From: Hydnum rufescens UP504
Taxonomy: Eukaryota > Basidiomycota > Agaricomycetes > Cantharellales > Hydnaceae
Assembly: GCA_014904985.1 (NCBI GenBank)
Contig: MU129151.1
Span: 51,994 to 82,343, forward strand
Direction of reading: 5' to 3'
Length of the DNA stretch: 30,350 nucleotides
The translations under genes and the position numbers were made by a program. This document shows positions 1 to 10,428 of the stretch, in pieces. Under the pieces are notes generated by a model that was not told where the DNA came from, made no database searches, and worked only from the letters and a program-made list of their open reading frames with translations. Position 1 is the stretch's first letter; every line of letters begins with the position of its first letter.

Positions 1-52
1 TGAACTTAGAAAATACTCGGGTTTGAAATGAGGCCTTTGGAGGCAGTGCTGA

Positions 53-161
53 GGGGCCCCTGGGGCCCCTAAAATGCCGCAGGGGCCCCTGGGGCCCCTG
101 GATCAGTACTTGAGCCCCCCTGAGCCCATCCAAGTTAGCCCACAGGGGCCACCAGGGGCCC
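53..161. repeat. GGGGCCCC palindrome cluster
   Basis: The 8-bp palindrome GGGGCCCC occurs five times (53-60, 62-69, 82-89, 91-98, 154-161), mostly as GGGGCCCCT repeats. The same octamer reappears on both sides of the copia element (near 6460 and 11565). No coding signal is seen. It may be the edge of a dispersed repeat cut by the start of the window. Confidence 0.7.
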
Positions 162-480
162 CATGGGCTGTATATCTAATTAGAGCATATAAATGCAACC
201 CTCAAAATATCTAATTAGATACTGATAATTGGCTGACCAGCCTGGTGGCACGAGTACAATATTACATGCAGTCCCTCACTTTACTCTTGAATTTGTGATA
301 ATGATGTGATATGAATGCCAGAGTTTTTGGCTTTGCTCTCACTTACAGTTGTGTGATATATTATGCTGAATATGTAAATCTTTTGACTCGGCAATGAGTG
401 GTGTTGAGTCTTACAATTGAGTTTGGAACTTAGAACTCGTTTTCGATGACCAAAGTACATGTTGAGAAAATCATTATATG
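162..480. other. no gene seen
   Basis: AT-rich sequence with no open frame, intron signals or repeats that I can connect to anything else in the window. It may be flanking or 3' sequence of the decayed minus-strand gene that follows. Confidence 0.5.
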
Positions 481-500
481 GATGTCTTGCTGACTCTTAC

Positions 501-1670
501 CAGTGTTCATATAGCATGCTTTCTGCTTGTGCTGATCCAGCATCATTTTGGCACAGTCGGAGACTCATGCTACATGACATCTCCCACGAGCTCTGTCCAC
601 CTTTGCTTGCCCTATGGAGCATCCCCTTCTTCGTTTGTGCTGTGTGGCACATCTCGCTATATCTCTCCATGACAATAAAAGTTGCTGATGTGTCATTTGA
701 CATACCAGTCAGAGTCAAGGACACTGCACCAAAACACAAGGAACCCACTCGTCATTCACCTGTATTTTCCACATCTCTTATCCTGTCGAACATTATGCTC
801 AAACTCAAACTCAGCCTCCTCCTTGGCCATGTGCTCGGCCTTGCAGTCCGGTCCATGATGATCCCATGTTTTTCCTCACTGCACTATCATCAGCCTGCCC
901 CCAAATCCCTGCCTGGTCCTTTCACTATCCACTCGCCACATTCCGACTGTTTCCGGGCACGGCTGGGGGAATGGGGGGATCAAATTTTCTGCTTGAAGAC
1001 AATCCAATTGTTTTCATTGCAATACTCAGCTTGCCGTCAAGTCCCCCCTTTGTCCTTTCGCTGGCCACTTTTAGTCTCTTGCTTTTTCCAAGCATGGTTG
1101 AAGAAGTGGGGGGATCATGTTTTCAGCTCGAAGACAGTCCAATGTTTTTCATCGTGATACTCAGCTCCCTCCCTTTGTCCTTTTGCTATCCATCAGCCTC
1201 TCATGTATCTCTGAGCACAACTGAGGGAGTGGGGGCCAGCTTTATCATGTTTGTCTCTAGTTGCCATTGCCAGCTCTGTTTTGGGATTCCTCCATCTTGT
1301 TCCATGTCACACTCCCTCATCCTCAAACTTGTGTCCAGCTTCACATGCAGCTTCAAGTGTCATTGTCACATGCTGTTCGTTGCTACAATATTGTCAGTGT
1401 ACCATCAGATTTGTACTTCATCGTTCTACTGTTCATTCACTGTCTCACAACAATCTGGAGATGTCAGGGTTGCTTGCAATCTTTTCTCTCAAGTGTTGCC
1501 AATTCCCCTCCATTCTATATCGCAGCTGTGGTTATACTCGGCTTTGAATGCAATCCTGCGTTATCTGTCATGATGCTATTGTTGGCTGCCTCCAAGTTCT
1601 TTCCATCCACTCATCCTCCCTCAACTATCATCACATCTCTGCACTCTCCATCGTGATTTCAGGAATCCTG
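501..1670 (-). pseudogene. decayed minus-strand gene with 44-residue repeats
   Basis: The plus-strand open frames here look like antisense shadows. On the minus strand, 501-715 reads as an open exon (M-S-N-D-T-S-A-T-F onward, about 70 residues) ending exactly at a GTAAGAGT splice donor (plus 493-500). Further upstream, 855-1262 encodes three diverged repeats of about 44 residues with a shared core like G-L-S-S-S-R-K-x-D-P-P. The reading frame contains TGA at 1123-1125 where the sister repeat has AGA (Arg), and TAG/TGA near 925. Exons above 1265 could not be resolved, although an ATG-headed stretch beginning M-A-T-R-D-K reads into the repeats. I do not recognise the family. The strand is chosen because repeat similarity is clearest and hydrophilic, protein-like sequence appears only there. 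Confidence 0.45.
855..1262 (-). repeat. three diverged ~132-bp tandem repeats
   Basis: Three direct copies of about 132 bp, the most similar parts being around 973-1010 and 1106-1143 (GGGGGGATCA then TCTGCTTGAAGACA-like sequence). The period is a multiple of three and keeps frame on the minus strand. One unit carries a 6-bp deletion, also in frame. It is part of the decayed gene above. Confidence 0.7.
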
Positions 1671-1688
1671 TTCGCAATGCCCCATGCT

Positions 1689-1735
1689 TTTTCTTTTTTT
1701 CTTTTTTTCTTTTCATGAGCTTTCTTCTTTTCATT
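1689..1735. repeat. polypyrimidine tract
   Basis: T-rich run of TTTTTTC blocks followed by CTTTC repeats. It is low-complexity sequence between the decayed gene and the next region, with no other signal. Confidence 0.7.
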
Positions 1736-1739
1736 TATT

Positions 1740-2399
1740 GATGGTTCGGCTAGGTACTTGGAATACAAGCAGTGACCCACCCTCTCTAGCCCCCTCAATG
1801 AAGACCCCCCAAAAATAGCCAAGGGAACAGGCTGGGGAGCAGGTTGAGCACAGACGTATCACGTTATTTTAATGTTAGGAAACTAAAAAAAGGCAGGTTT
1901 TGAATGGATGGCAGCACCAGGCTGAATGGACAGCCTGGAGGCCCCACTTTTTGGCTGGGTGGACCCCTGGGGGGTATCCCTGCCCACTGATCCCAAGCCC
2001 ACAGGGTGCTGGTAATGGTGGGCACTGGATGCACTTTTTTTTTTTGGATGTAGTACAGTTTTGTATTGAATATTTTGAATGGATGGCAAGCAGGGGGGGC
2101 AGGGAGCCTGCCCAGTGGTGTCAAGCATATATCCAGTATGCCTGCCCATCCAATGTCTGCCCCCCACCCTAATATTAGGCAAATTAGACTGGAGAATCAG
2201 ACACAGTGCTTACTGTCATTCTTGCATCCCCTTTCACAGTACCATACCATGTATGATGCCATCAATACTACAGTATAGGCTGGTTCTCGCTCGTAACAAT
2301 AGCATTATTCTCTGTTTGTGCATCTATTTTCATTGTCTGTGGAGTAAAGCTGACAGGATATGCTCTGCTAGATCCTCCCATCAATATCTTGTGCATCAT
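1740..2399. other. intergenic sequence with a direct repeat
   Basis: No convincing gene. A 16-bp direct repeat beginning TTTTGAATGG occurs at 1898-1913 and 2073-2088, flanking GC-rich sequence and a T11 run. The later part (2280-2399) may be the promoter or an unresolved first exon of the gene starting near 2400. Confidence 0.4.
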
Positions 2400-2498
2400 A
2401 TGGCTCATGTGCAACAAGGATCAGAGCAACCTGTGGCACTGTGCCTTTCTGGTTCACATCATCTTGTGCCTGAGGTGGTCATTCACCTTGGCCATCGT

Positions 2499-2745
2499 CC
2501 CACACCCCGTCCTCCCACACCCCGTCCTCCCACACCCCGTCCTCCCACACCCCGTCCTCCCACACCCCGTCCTCCCACACCCCGTCCTCCCACACCCCGT
2601 CCTCCCACACCCCGTCCTCCCACACCCCGTCCTCCCACACCCCGTCCTCCCACACCCCGTCCTCCCACACCCCGTCCTCCCACACCCCATCCTCCCACAC
2701 CCGTCCTCCCACACCCTGTCCTCCCACACCCTGTCCTCCCACACT
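2499..2745 (+). repeat. 15-bp minisatellite (PTPRP-coding)
   Basis: About 16 head-to-tail copies of CCCACACCCCGTCCT. The first thirteen are almost perfect. The last copies carry CCAT or CCTG variants, and one unit at ~2701 has lost a C (14 bp). The unit is five codons, so in the host frame it encodes P-T-P-R-P pentapeptides. The single-base loss moves the reading frame from the upstream to the downstream exon sequence. Confidence 0.95.
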
Positions 2746-3404
2746 CCCTCCTGTGTCTATGCCTATGCCAACTCGGTCTTCTTGTAATACCCCATGCGAT
2801 CAGTCACTGCAGTTGAACCTTCCAAGGGTGGACTCTCAGGTTTCAAAACACCTGACATCCAAACTAAAGTCTGCAATGGCTTGTACCAAAGTGAGGTCCA
2901 AGGCTGGGGAGAAAGATCCAACAGCCTCAAAGTTTGCAGTGCATGGAGTGACTTCCAGGAGGGATAAGGTTGGATATTCTCAAAATGGGTCTCCAAGTCT
3001 TTCCTCAACCAGCCATGACATTCATTCCTCCCTTCCCATTCTGAGTCTCCACCCATCTAAACCCATCATGGACTTGGCTTCTAACCCCCTCCAACCTCCT
3101 CTCACTGAATCTAAAAATGCTGTGACATTGATCTCAGCTCGAAATTCTAGCAATCAATCGACTTCAATATCATGGTCAACCTCGAAATCTGCCCTGCCTT
3201 CCCTGGAACATACCAAGGATTGTGGGGTTGATGTCGAGGACTTGCAGACATTCTGGGGTGACGATTATATCATGGCAAACACAATGTTAGGCATTGAGAG
3301 CTCAGGATCTGATGCTGATGCTGATTGGGACCCTGTGATATCTACTGGTGGCAAGGACCTAAGCGACGGAGAACACTTCAGTGATGCCAATAGTGCCGAA
3401 GATG

Positions 3405-3412
3405 TTCATGTG
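3405..3412. repeat. MITE target-site duplication, left copy
   Basis: TTCATGTG, repeated exactly at 4148-4155 on the other side of the 735-bp insertion. Eight-bp duplications are the hallmark of hAT transposases. Confidence 0.9.
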
Positions 3413-4147
3413 TATGGTTGCCAAAGTCAGGTTCAGGTCAGGTTTTGCCCCATTTGGGCAAAACCTGAACTTAACCAAAACCTGAATCTTCTCAATTGGC
3501 AAAACCTGAACCTAACCTGAAGAAAACCTATCTTAGGTTAGGTTCAGGTTAGGTTCAGGTTTAACCCAGGTTCAAACCTGAAATCATGAGCCCCTTCAGA
3601 CATGAGAAATATCTGAGCTCAACACTGATTTCAACCATAATCCAGAATGAGTCATCAATTCTGGCAAGTTCCAGAATTGTGTAAGCAGGTTCCTTGGTGG
3701 AGAAATATGTTACTTTGAAGTGAAGTTATACATAAAACCTCATGAACAGTTTATATTGACTATACATAGACTATACATAGACTATGTATAGTCAATATAA
3801 ACTGTTCATGAGGTTTTATGTATAACTTCACTTCAAAGTAACATATTTCTCCACCAAGGAACCTGCTTACATAATTCTGGAACTTGCCAGAATTGATGAC
3901 TCATTCTGGATTATGGTTGAAATCAGTGTTGAGCTCAGATATTTCTCATGTCTGAAGGGGCTCATGATTTCAGGTTTGAACCTGGGTTAAACCTGAACCT
4001 AACCTGAACCTGAAAACATGGGGCCCAAAACCTGAACCTGACCTGAGGAAAATTACATGAAACCTGACCCCAATGGAACCTGACTTGGGTCAGGTTCAGG
4101 TTTGAACTCAGGTTTTCCAGATTTGTAACCTAACTTCAGCAACCATA
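3413..4147. mobile_element. hAT-like foldback MITE inserted in a gene
   Basis: 735 bp, non-coding, bounded by TATGGTTGC at the left and its complement GCAACCATA at the right, with 8-bp direct duplications outside. The ends carry many AACCTGA/TCAGGTT subterminal repeats. The inner part is an almost perfect inverted repeat (about 3538-3776 against 3784-4013) folding around an 11-bp TATACATAGAC motif that is itself duplicated at the centre. One visible arm difference is a G/A change (GTGTAAGC versus ATGTAAGC). There is no transposase, so mobility would depend on an hAT element elsewhere. It interrupts the coding frame of the 2400-6326 gene between a Val codon and a Gln codon. Confidence 0.88.
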
Positions 4148-4155
4148 TTCATGTG
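4148..4155. repeat. MITE target-site duplication, right copy
   Basis: TTCATGTG, identical to 3405-3412. The coding sequence resumes at 4156 in the frame left at 3412. Confidence 0.9.
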
Positions 4156-4450
4156 CAATCTATGGGCAAAGAGCCCAGCCCTGTGTGCTCAGTTGCCAAG
4201 AAGGCCTCTCCTGGGCCTTGTGGACACAGAGGTAGATTCTCACAAGCTCAGTTGGACGAGGTTGAAAAGCACGCTGAACTGTTCCGGGGTGTGATGGCTA
4301 GCTTGGCCAAGTCATGGGGCTGTCATATTTCAATGCTATATCGAGTGGCTAAAGTGGCAGGAGCTCTGAAGAAGCATTGATGACCAAATGCTTGGAATTC
4401 GTTTCAACACCAACAAAAGAAGTTGAAGAAGACCCCTCTGGTCTTGGTGT

Positions 4451-4498
4451 GTAGGTTTAATATTCATCGCTCTACTCATTTTCTGATGCCTTATATAG
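4451..4498 (+). other. predicted spliceosomal intron (48 nt)
   Basis: Donor GTAGGT, branch-like CTGAT 13 nt before the acceptor, acceptor ATATAG. Splicing here gives a T|GA junction codon. The donor-side T is followed by G in the genome, so this may be a decayed CpG (C|GA = Arg). Confidence 0.5.
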
Positions 4499-4716
4499 GA
4501 AAAGGAGGTGCAATCGTACGTCAACACCTTCAGCCAACATATGTCAAGCTGCGTGATGAGCTTGGGTGGCCCAGTTCTGAGGCCTGGCATGAGCATCGCA
4601 ATACCCTTATAGACGATCTCAGTACAGAGAAAGCATCTGATACAGCTCATATTGCCATGTCTGGAGGTGATGTGGCCCATCAGATGGCCTTATCCCAATC
4701 AAAAATTGATAGTGAG

Positions 4717-4778
4717 GTATGTACTATTCTACATATTTATTCATTCTGTGCTACATGGGCTAACATGCTGATGTCTAG
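4717..4778 (+). other. predicted spliceosomal intron (62 nt)
   Basis: Donor GTATGT, acceptor GTCTAG. It joins I-D-S-E to G-Q-A-L-H-Q-I-G in phase 0 and removes a stretch without coding character. Confidence 0.8.
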
Positions 4779-5391
4779 GGACAGGCACTTCATCAGATTG
4801 GGGTTCATCTCGTGTACCTGATGGTGTCAGACCTTGCCTCCTCAACAGCAGCACATGGCCAGAACTCAATTAACTTCAACAGCGAGGAACTAAGGGCATG
4901 GGTGGACCATGAATGGAATTCTCATGACACTCCTGAAATGAAGAAACCCCTTGCCTCACTATATACATATATTCTAGAGTGAAAGGGGGTGGCTGAAGAC
5001 CTTGTTAAATTCTGCAAGGATCAGGATGAGGCTACTCGCACTAAGGAGATGAAGGATCAGTACACCTTATGGAAGGCCATCTCAGTGGATTTACTAAGGA
5101 TGCTTCATGTGTATCCTTTGAAAGATCCACTGTTGAGATTTCTCATGAACCTACCTCATGTCTCAGGATCACTGCAATTGGACTACAAGACTATGCCCTG
5201 GTCATCAATTGTTCAGAAAATGAGGTCATTGCAAATCCGCTGTGTCTGTTGGCCAGACATTGAGGGTATGCCTTTGCTTGGCACATTTGGTTCGGATGAC
5301 CTCAAGACACATCATTGGCGACTGCTTTATGATGCGATACGCTCTACTGATGTGTTCACAACTCTCCATTTTGAACAAATTGGTGACTATG

Positions 5392-5447
5392 GTATGTCCT
5401 ACCATTATAGTATTCTTGGATTTGATTACTGAATGGTTTTTTGGTAG
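5392..5447 (+). other. predicted spliceosomal intron (56 nt)
   Basis: Donor GTATGT, branch-like TTACTGAAT, acceptor TTGGTAG. It joins G|AC to keep an Asp codon and connects the frame ending G-D-Y to L-G-D-D-D-I-L. Confidence 0.85.
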
Positions 5448-5879
5448 ACCTGGGTGATGATGATATCCTAGTCACCGGGATGAACAATGTGCCATTGCTC
5501 ACTGTGCAGCAGGCAGAAGGCCTCCGAAAGGGGAAGAAGTGTAAGATAGTGGAGGCCGAGGTTACCGATGAGCGTGCCGATGAAGGGTCTGGGTCAAAGG
5601 TTCTGCGAGTGCTTCTGCCTTCTGTTTCCGGCAGGCCAAAGCCAGCAAAGAGGAAAGGGAAAGGGAGACTAACCCTGAAGTCCCTCCCTTACATTGATGA
5701 TGCCTCTGATGTGCCAGTGACACCTACAATTTCAGTCCATGAACCTGAACTATCTCTATCAAACTCGTCTTTGCCTGAGACAATGCCAATTCCTACAGCC
5801 TTGCCAACTCCTCCAACAGACACAGGAGTTACTCCTTTCAGCTCGAAACCTGGCTCAACACCATCATATTTTCCATCAT

Positions 5880-6235
5880 CTCTTCTTCCACCTTCGTCCA
5901 CTCTTCTGCCTTCGACCACTCCTCCACCCTTGTCCACTCTGCCTCTGTCATCTACACTCCTCCCATCATCAACTTTTCTGCCATTGTCTACTTTTCCGCC
6001 ATCTACTTTTCCGCCATTGTCCACTTTTCCACTGTTGTCCACTTTTCCCCCATTGTCTACTTTTCCCCCATCATCTACTTTTCCCCATCATCTACTTTTC
6101 CCCCATCATCTACTTTTCCCCATCATCTACTTTTCCCCCATCATCTACTTCTCCCCCATCATCCACTTTTCCATTGTTATCAACTTTTCCGTCATCAACT
6201 TGTCCACCATCATCAACTTTTCCTCCATCCTCAAT
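5880..6235 (+). repeat. Ser/Thr/Pro-coding 18-bp repeat
   Basis: Degenerate array whose best unit, TCATCTACTTTTCCCCCA, encodes S-S-T-F-P-P. Most units have five C, but two near 6080-6120 have only four, so each is 17 bp and moves the frame back one base. The tail of the gene is then read in a different frame from its start. C-run slippage is the obvious cause. Confidence 0.85.
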
Positions 6236-6382
6236 GCTTGCTCTGGGCGAAACTCAACTATTTGACTGGGATGATGTCATTCAGACTATATGCACTCAAT
6301 CTTCATACCAGGGTTCAGTCAGTTAGCCACTACAACTGCTACCTTGGGATGACCTGGTCTTGATTGACTGTGTGATAAACTT

Positions 6383-6388
6383 AATAAA
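6383..6388 (+). promoter_or_regulatory. possible polyadenylation signal
   Basis: AATAAA 57 bp downstream of the stop of the 2400-6326 gene. The motif is short, so support is mainly positional. Confidence 0.35.
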
Positions 6389-6554
6389 TAGATCCTCTTA
6401 TAATCTGGTTTGTATATAATGATAGCAATCCCTATATATATGCTTAGGCCAAAGTCTCCATTGGGGCCCCTTGAGAAGTAGGCCTACTTAGATTCAAAGG
6501 GCAATGGACCAAGGAACGGTTTGAAAGAGCAGTGTTAAGCCTATATATGGCTTT

Positions 6555-6559
6555 ATATC
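6555..6559. repeat. copia target-site duplication, left
   Basis: ATATC directly before the LTR, matched by ATATC at 11518-11522. Five bp is usual for LTR-element integrases. Confidence 0.93.
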
Positions 6560-6870
6560 TGTAGAAATGGAAAGCCTGTGACGTGGGAACTGTAATCGAT
6601 TGGTTTCAGGTAAGTGTATATACATGGAGTTAAAGGAGGACTGGAATGCTTGCCTGCGACGCAGGAACTGTAATCGATTGGTTACTGAGTCACAAGGCCT
6701 GCATGACATTATATAGACGGAGAGAAACAATGCATGTACACACAAAGAGAAACAATGCATGCTTTGGTGCATATCTGGATGAGGTGCATTTTGCCATGGA
6801 AGTGGTGTGCAATGAGGAAGTGGCAGCGGACGTTGTGGTAGTGGCAGTGTCAGAGTGTTTTGCCATAACA
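6560..6870 (-). repeat. copia 3' LTR
   Basis: 311 bp; on the element strand it starts TGTTATGG and ends TTTCTACA. It matches 11204-11517, including a shared internal AATCGATTGGTT motif that occurs twice in each LTR. Confidence 0.95.
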
Positions 6871-6882
6871 TGCCCCCTCACT
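6871..6882 (-). promoter_or_regulatory. polypurine tract
   Basis: On the element strand GAGTGAGGGGGCA abuts the 3' LTR. A purine-rich run at this place primes plus-strand DNA synthesis in LTR elements. Confidence 0.7.
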
Positions 6883-6899
6883 CTGACTACTGACAGGTA

Positions 6900-9800
6900 C
6901 TAGGTGTCATGATTTGGGGGGAGGTGTGTCAGCCCCACCAAGGATCGGAAGAGGTGGACTTTGTGCTGGCCAAGGGGCTTGGTGAAGAGGTCCACAGGAT
7001 TGTTGGCAGTGGAGATGAATTTAAGGTCAATGGAACCATCGGTAACGCACTGGCAGATGTAATGGTGGCGGACATCAATATGTTTGGTGTGGGCATGATT
7101 AATGGGATTTTTGGCAAGGAGTTGGGCACCGCGATTATCAATGAAGAGAGTGGTGGGGGAGGTAATGTCCTGATCCAAATCCAGCAGCAAGTGGCGGAGC
7201 CAGATAAGCTCTTTGGTAGCTTCCGCAGCAGCGATATATTCTGCTTCGGTGGAGGATTGAGCAACCATGGCTTGGCCTTTGGAGCTCCATGAGACCAGAC
7301 CACCCGACAGGGTGAACACATAGCCAGAGACGGATTTGCGAGTTGTCAGGTCCATAGTCGGAGTCAGTGTAACCAAGGAGGTTTCCACTGTCAGATCAGA
7401 AGGTAATGCCATAGTGGATAGTGCCAGCAAGGTAGCAGAGGAGGTGCTTGAGAGCGGTGACATGTTCAGTGCCTGGACGAGAGGAGAATCTAGACAGTGC
7501 AGCAACAGCATAGGCGATATCGGGGCAGGTTCCAGTCATCACATACATCACGGATCCAATCACTTCAAGGTATGGAAAATTGCGAGCAGCATCAACCTCA
7601 GCATCAGTTGCAGGCTCCAGTACGATTTTTTCTGGAAGGGGGGTTGAAGTTGGTTTGCAGTCAGCCATTCCAAATTGGGTGAGTACTGTTTTCAGATACT
7701 GTGACTGGTCAACAGTGAGGGTTGAGGTTTGAAGGTTGTAGTGAACATGCATCCCAAGGATCCAGCGTACAAGTCTGAGGTCAACCATTTCGAAGCGGGA
7801 CTCCAATTTGGTAATGATATGTTGCATCGGAGCTGTATTATTGTAGCCAATAAGAAGGTCATCGACATACAGGGATATGACAACATAGTCGTCATTTCGG
7901 TGTAGCAGGTAGATGCAGTGATTGGCTTGTGTGCGGTTGAACCCCAAGGTGAGAAAGAAGGTGTCGATAGTGGCATACCATTCACGTCCCCCTTGCTTCA
8001 GACCATATAAAGCTTTCTTGAGCTTCCAAACCCAGGTCTCCTTCCCTTGTTCCTCATAGCCCTTGGGCTGGCGCATAAAGATATCTTCCTTGAGGATGCC
8101 ATGAAGGAAGGTGCACTTGACATCCATGTGATGGATTTTCAGGCAGTGCTGAATGCAAAGGGCAAGGAAGACTCGGATAGCAGCAGACTTGACAACAGGA
8201 GCAAAACTTTCAATGTAGTTGATATTTTCCCATTGTCAGTCACCATGAGCCATCAAGTGAGCTTTGTAGTGGGTAATCTGTCCATGTTCATCATGCTTCC
8301 GGCGGAGTACCATTTTATTCCCAATGAGGTTTGGGATGCTGATAGTGTCAGGGTTTATGAGGTTGTAGACATCAGCCTTTCGGATAGAGTCGAGTTCAGC
8401 ATGAATGGCAGCATCCCAGAGATGGGATTCTGGTCCAGCAAGTGCATCATCGGTGCGGGGTAGGTCAGGAAGTTTGGTATCAATATCCAAGGTATTGTCC
8501 GCCCCCTTGATGTGGGCAGTGCTTAGAAGGCTGATGAGCTCCTGGGCGAGATTGGCCTGTAGGGAACCCTCAGGTGCATCCTTGCAAATGGTGTCTCATA
8601 AAATGCCATAATGACCATAGTCATCAGGCTCAAGGTGCTTCGGGGCTTTAATGGAGCAACGATCACATAGCCTGGGTAGGGGTGCAGCAGGAGGAGGAAG
8701 GGCATCTGGAAGGTCAGGGGGAGGATCATGTAGGGAGGGCTCACTGGCTTGGTCGGCAGGTGGTCGGTCGGCATCCTCACTGGGTGGGCCCTCAGGGGTG
8801 GTAAATTCGATGTCAGGGTGTGGGAGAGTGGTTTCAACAAACAAGGGGGAGCAGCTAGTGTATGTGTGGTGCATAGATGGGTCCCAGAACCGGTATCCAC
8901 TGACACCTTCTGGGTACCCCAGGAACTTTACCTTCTGAGCTCTATCACCCAATTTTTTTGCTCTGTCAGCTTTGGGAATGTAGATGTAAGCATCACAATA
9001 GAAGACTCGAAGGTGCAAGATGTCAGGTTTGCAGTTGTAGAAGGACTCGAAGGGAGTGATTCCACCATTTGAGGATATCATGGTGTGCTGATGACAGTAA
9101 GTGGCAGTGGCCAAGGCTTCAGCCCAAAGTCCTTGAGGACAATCCATGTCCTTGAGCATGGCCTGAACCTTATTCATGAGCATGCGATTCATCCACTCTG
9201 CAACACCATTTTGCTCAGGAGTACCAGCAACAGTGTGCTCGACTTGGATTCTGTGTTCAGTGCAGTAAGTCTCCAGCTCAGTATTGATGTATTTGCCTCC
9301 ATTATCAGTGCGTAGGATGCCAATGTGATGTCCAATTGAGTTCAGGAAGATTTTGTCCATTTTGATGAACCAAGGTGTGAACTTGCTTTTATGTTTTAGG
9401 GAACAAGTCCAAACCATTCCAGATTTGTCATCAACAAGTGTGGCAAAGTAAAGGTTGCCTCCAAGGGACGGGATGTCCATTTCACTGTAAATGTCTGAGT
9501 GGATGCGGCCAAGGATGTCGGGCACATGAGTGTGACTGATGTCAAAGGGGAGGCGAGTCATTTTGGCCATAATGCAGGATTCACAGGGAGTGTTGCTGAC
9601 TTTGTCAAGGGCAATTCCATCAACTCCATCGACAAGTTTGTGGCACAGCATATCCTGTAGGGTGTGGATACTTGGATGGCCAAGACACTTGTGAAGAAGG
9701 TCTAGGGAGGGGGTGGGGTGAGTGGTCTGCAGGGCCTGGGGTGATATGGTGGGTGGTGAGGAAGGGAGAGACAGGGCTGGGTGAGTGGGCTGAAGGTGCA

Positions 9801-10308
9801 GCTGGAGTAGTGTTCCATGTTCACAGGATTCTGCAATGATTTTTCCAGATTTTGTGCAAATAAGGCATTGGTTGCCTGTGAATATGGCCTCGTGCCCTCG
9901 ATGCATAAGGGTGCATATTGACAGCAGGGCATTCATCAGTTTGGGGACGTGCAGGACCCGGGCAAGTCGCAGGGTGATGTCATGGCCACTGACAATTCCA
10001 GGCAGAGATACTGGGCCCTCCCCATAGGCAAGAATGTGTGAGCCATTGGCAAGGCACACCTTTCAAGGGATTGGGTAAGTCTCATATGAGGTGAAGTTGG
10101 TCATGGTTGGGGCCATATGGTCAGAGCATCCAGAATCGATAACCCACATTGATCGCAAAGGAGGTGCAAGATTGGCTTTGGCAGTAGCTGCATACATTTC
10201 CACTGGTTCGGAGGGAGGACTGGCTGTGGCAGTGGCCATCATCACATCTGCTTCTCTGTCAATGGCATGAACAGTGACAAGGTTTGCCTGTCCCTCCTTC
10301 CCACTCAC
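6900..10308 (-). pseudogene. pol: copia pol: protease, integrase, RT, RNase H
   Basis: Continuous with gag in one frame. Protease shows the D-S-G triad (W-V-I-D-S-G-C). Next come the GAG-pre-integrase H-K-C-L-G-H with C-E-S-C zinc ligands, an integrase core with I-H-S-D, R-T-D-N-G-G and T-P-E-Q-N-G giving the D, D and E residues, then a Pro-rich linker. Reverse transcriptase has M-D-V-K and the catalytic Y-V-D-D, and RNase H has S-S-T-E-A-E-Y. TGA codons lie at 10063, 8596, 8236 and 7396, each in a position where Arg (CGA) would suit the family. A one- or two-base indel near 7350 shifts RNase H to another frame. The final stop TAG at 6900 sits just before the polypurine tract. Confidence 0.93.
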
Positions 10309-10428
10309 AGAGGTTTTCTCGGGGCATTTGGCTTTTACATGGCCAGGTTTTCTGCAGGTATGGCAAGTGGCTGTCTTTAGCCATTCCTCGTACTTTGCCT
10401 TCTCCTCAGGAGTTTTTGGTGGACCATG

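Larger units (their letters stand above)
2400..6326 (+). pseudogene. multi-exon gene of unknown function, disrupted
   Basis: Deduced exons are 2400-3412, 4156-4450, 4499-4716, 4779-5391 and 5448-6326, with introns 4451-4498, 4717-4778 (GTATGT...TCTAG) and 5392-5447 (GTATGT...GGTAG), all 48-62 nt. The product would have a proline-rich N-terminus (P-T-P-R-P repeats), a Ser-rich acidic region, a basic segment containing G-R-F-S-Q-A-Q-L-D-E, a long helical middle (around V-A-E-D-L-V-K-F-C) and a Ser/Thr/Pro-rich tail ending near T-I-C-T-Q-S-S. I do not recognise the family. Breaks: a 14-bp unit at about 2701 in the 15-bp minisatellite shifts frame; a 735-bp MITE sits at 3413; TGA codons occur at 4378, 4381 and 4980; two 17-bp units in the 18-bp repeat shift frame near 6080-6120. 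Removing MITE plus one target copy restores the phase exactly. The start at 2400 is a guess, and an upstream exon is possible. Confidence 0.7.

Noticed and set aside
459..1573. Plus-strand proteins of 232 and 235 residues
   Set aside because: They are antisense to a minus-strand repeat frame and have an odd Cys/Phe/Ser/Leu-rich composition typical of shadow frames.
2454..2744. Minus-strand Gly/Cys/Arg- and Gly/Val/Trp-rich frames
   Set aside because: They are reverse readings of the 15-bp minisatellite, which is open in several frames by composition.
6909..9315. Plus-strand frames inside the copia element
   Set aside because: All are shadows of gag-pol, whose motifs are on the minus strand.
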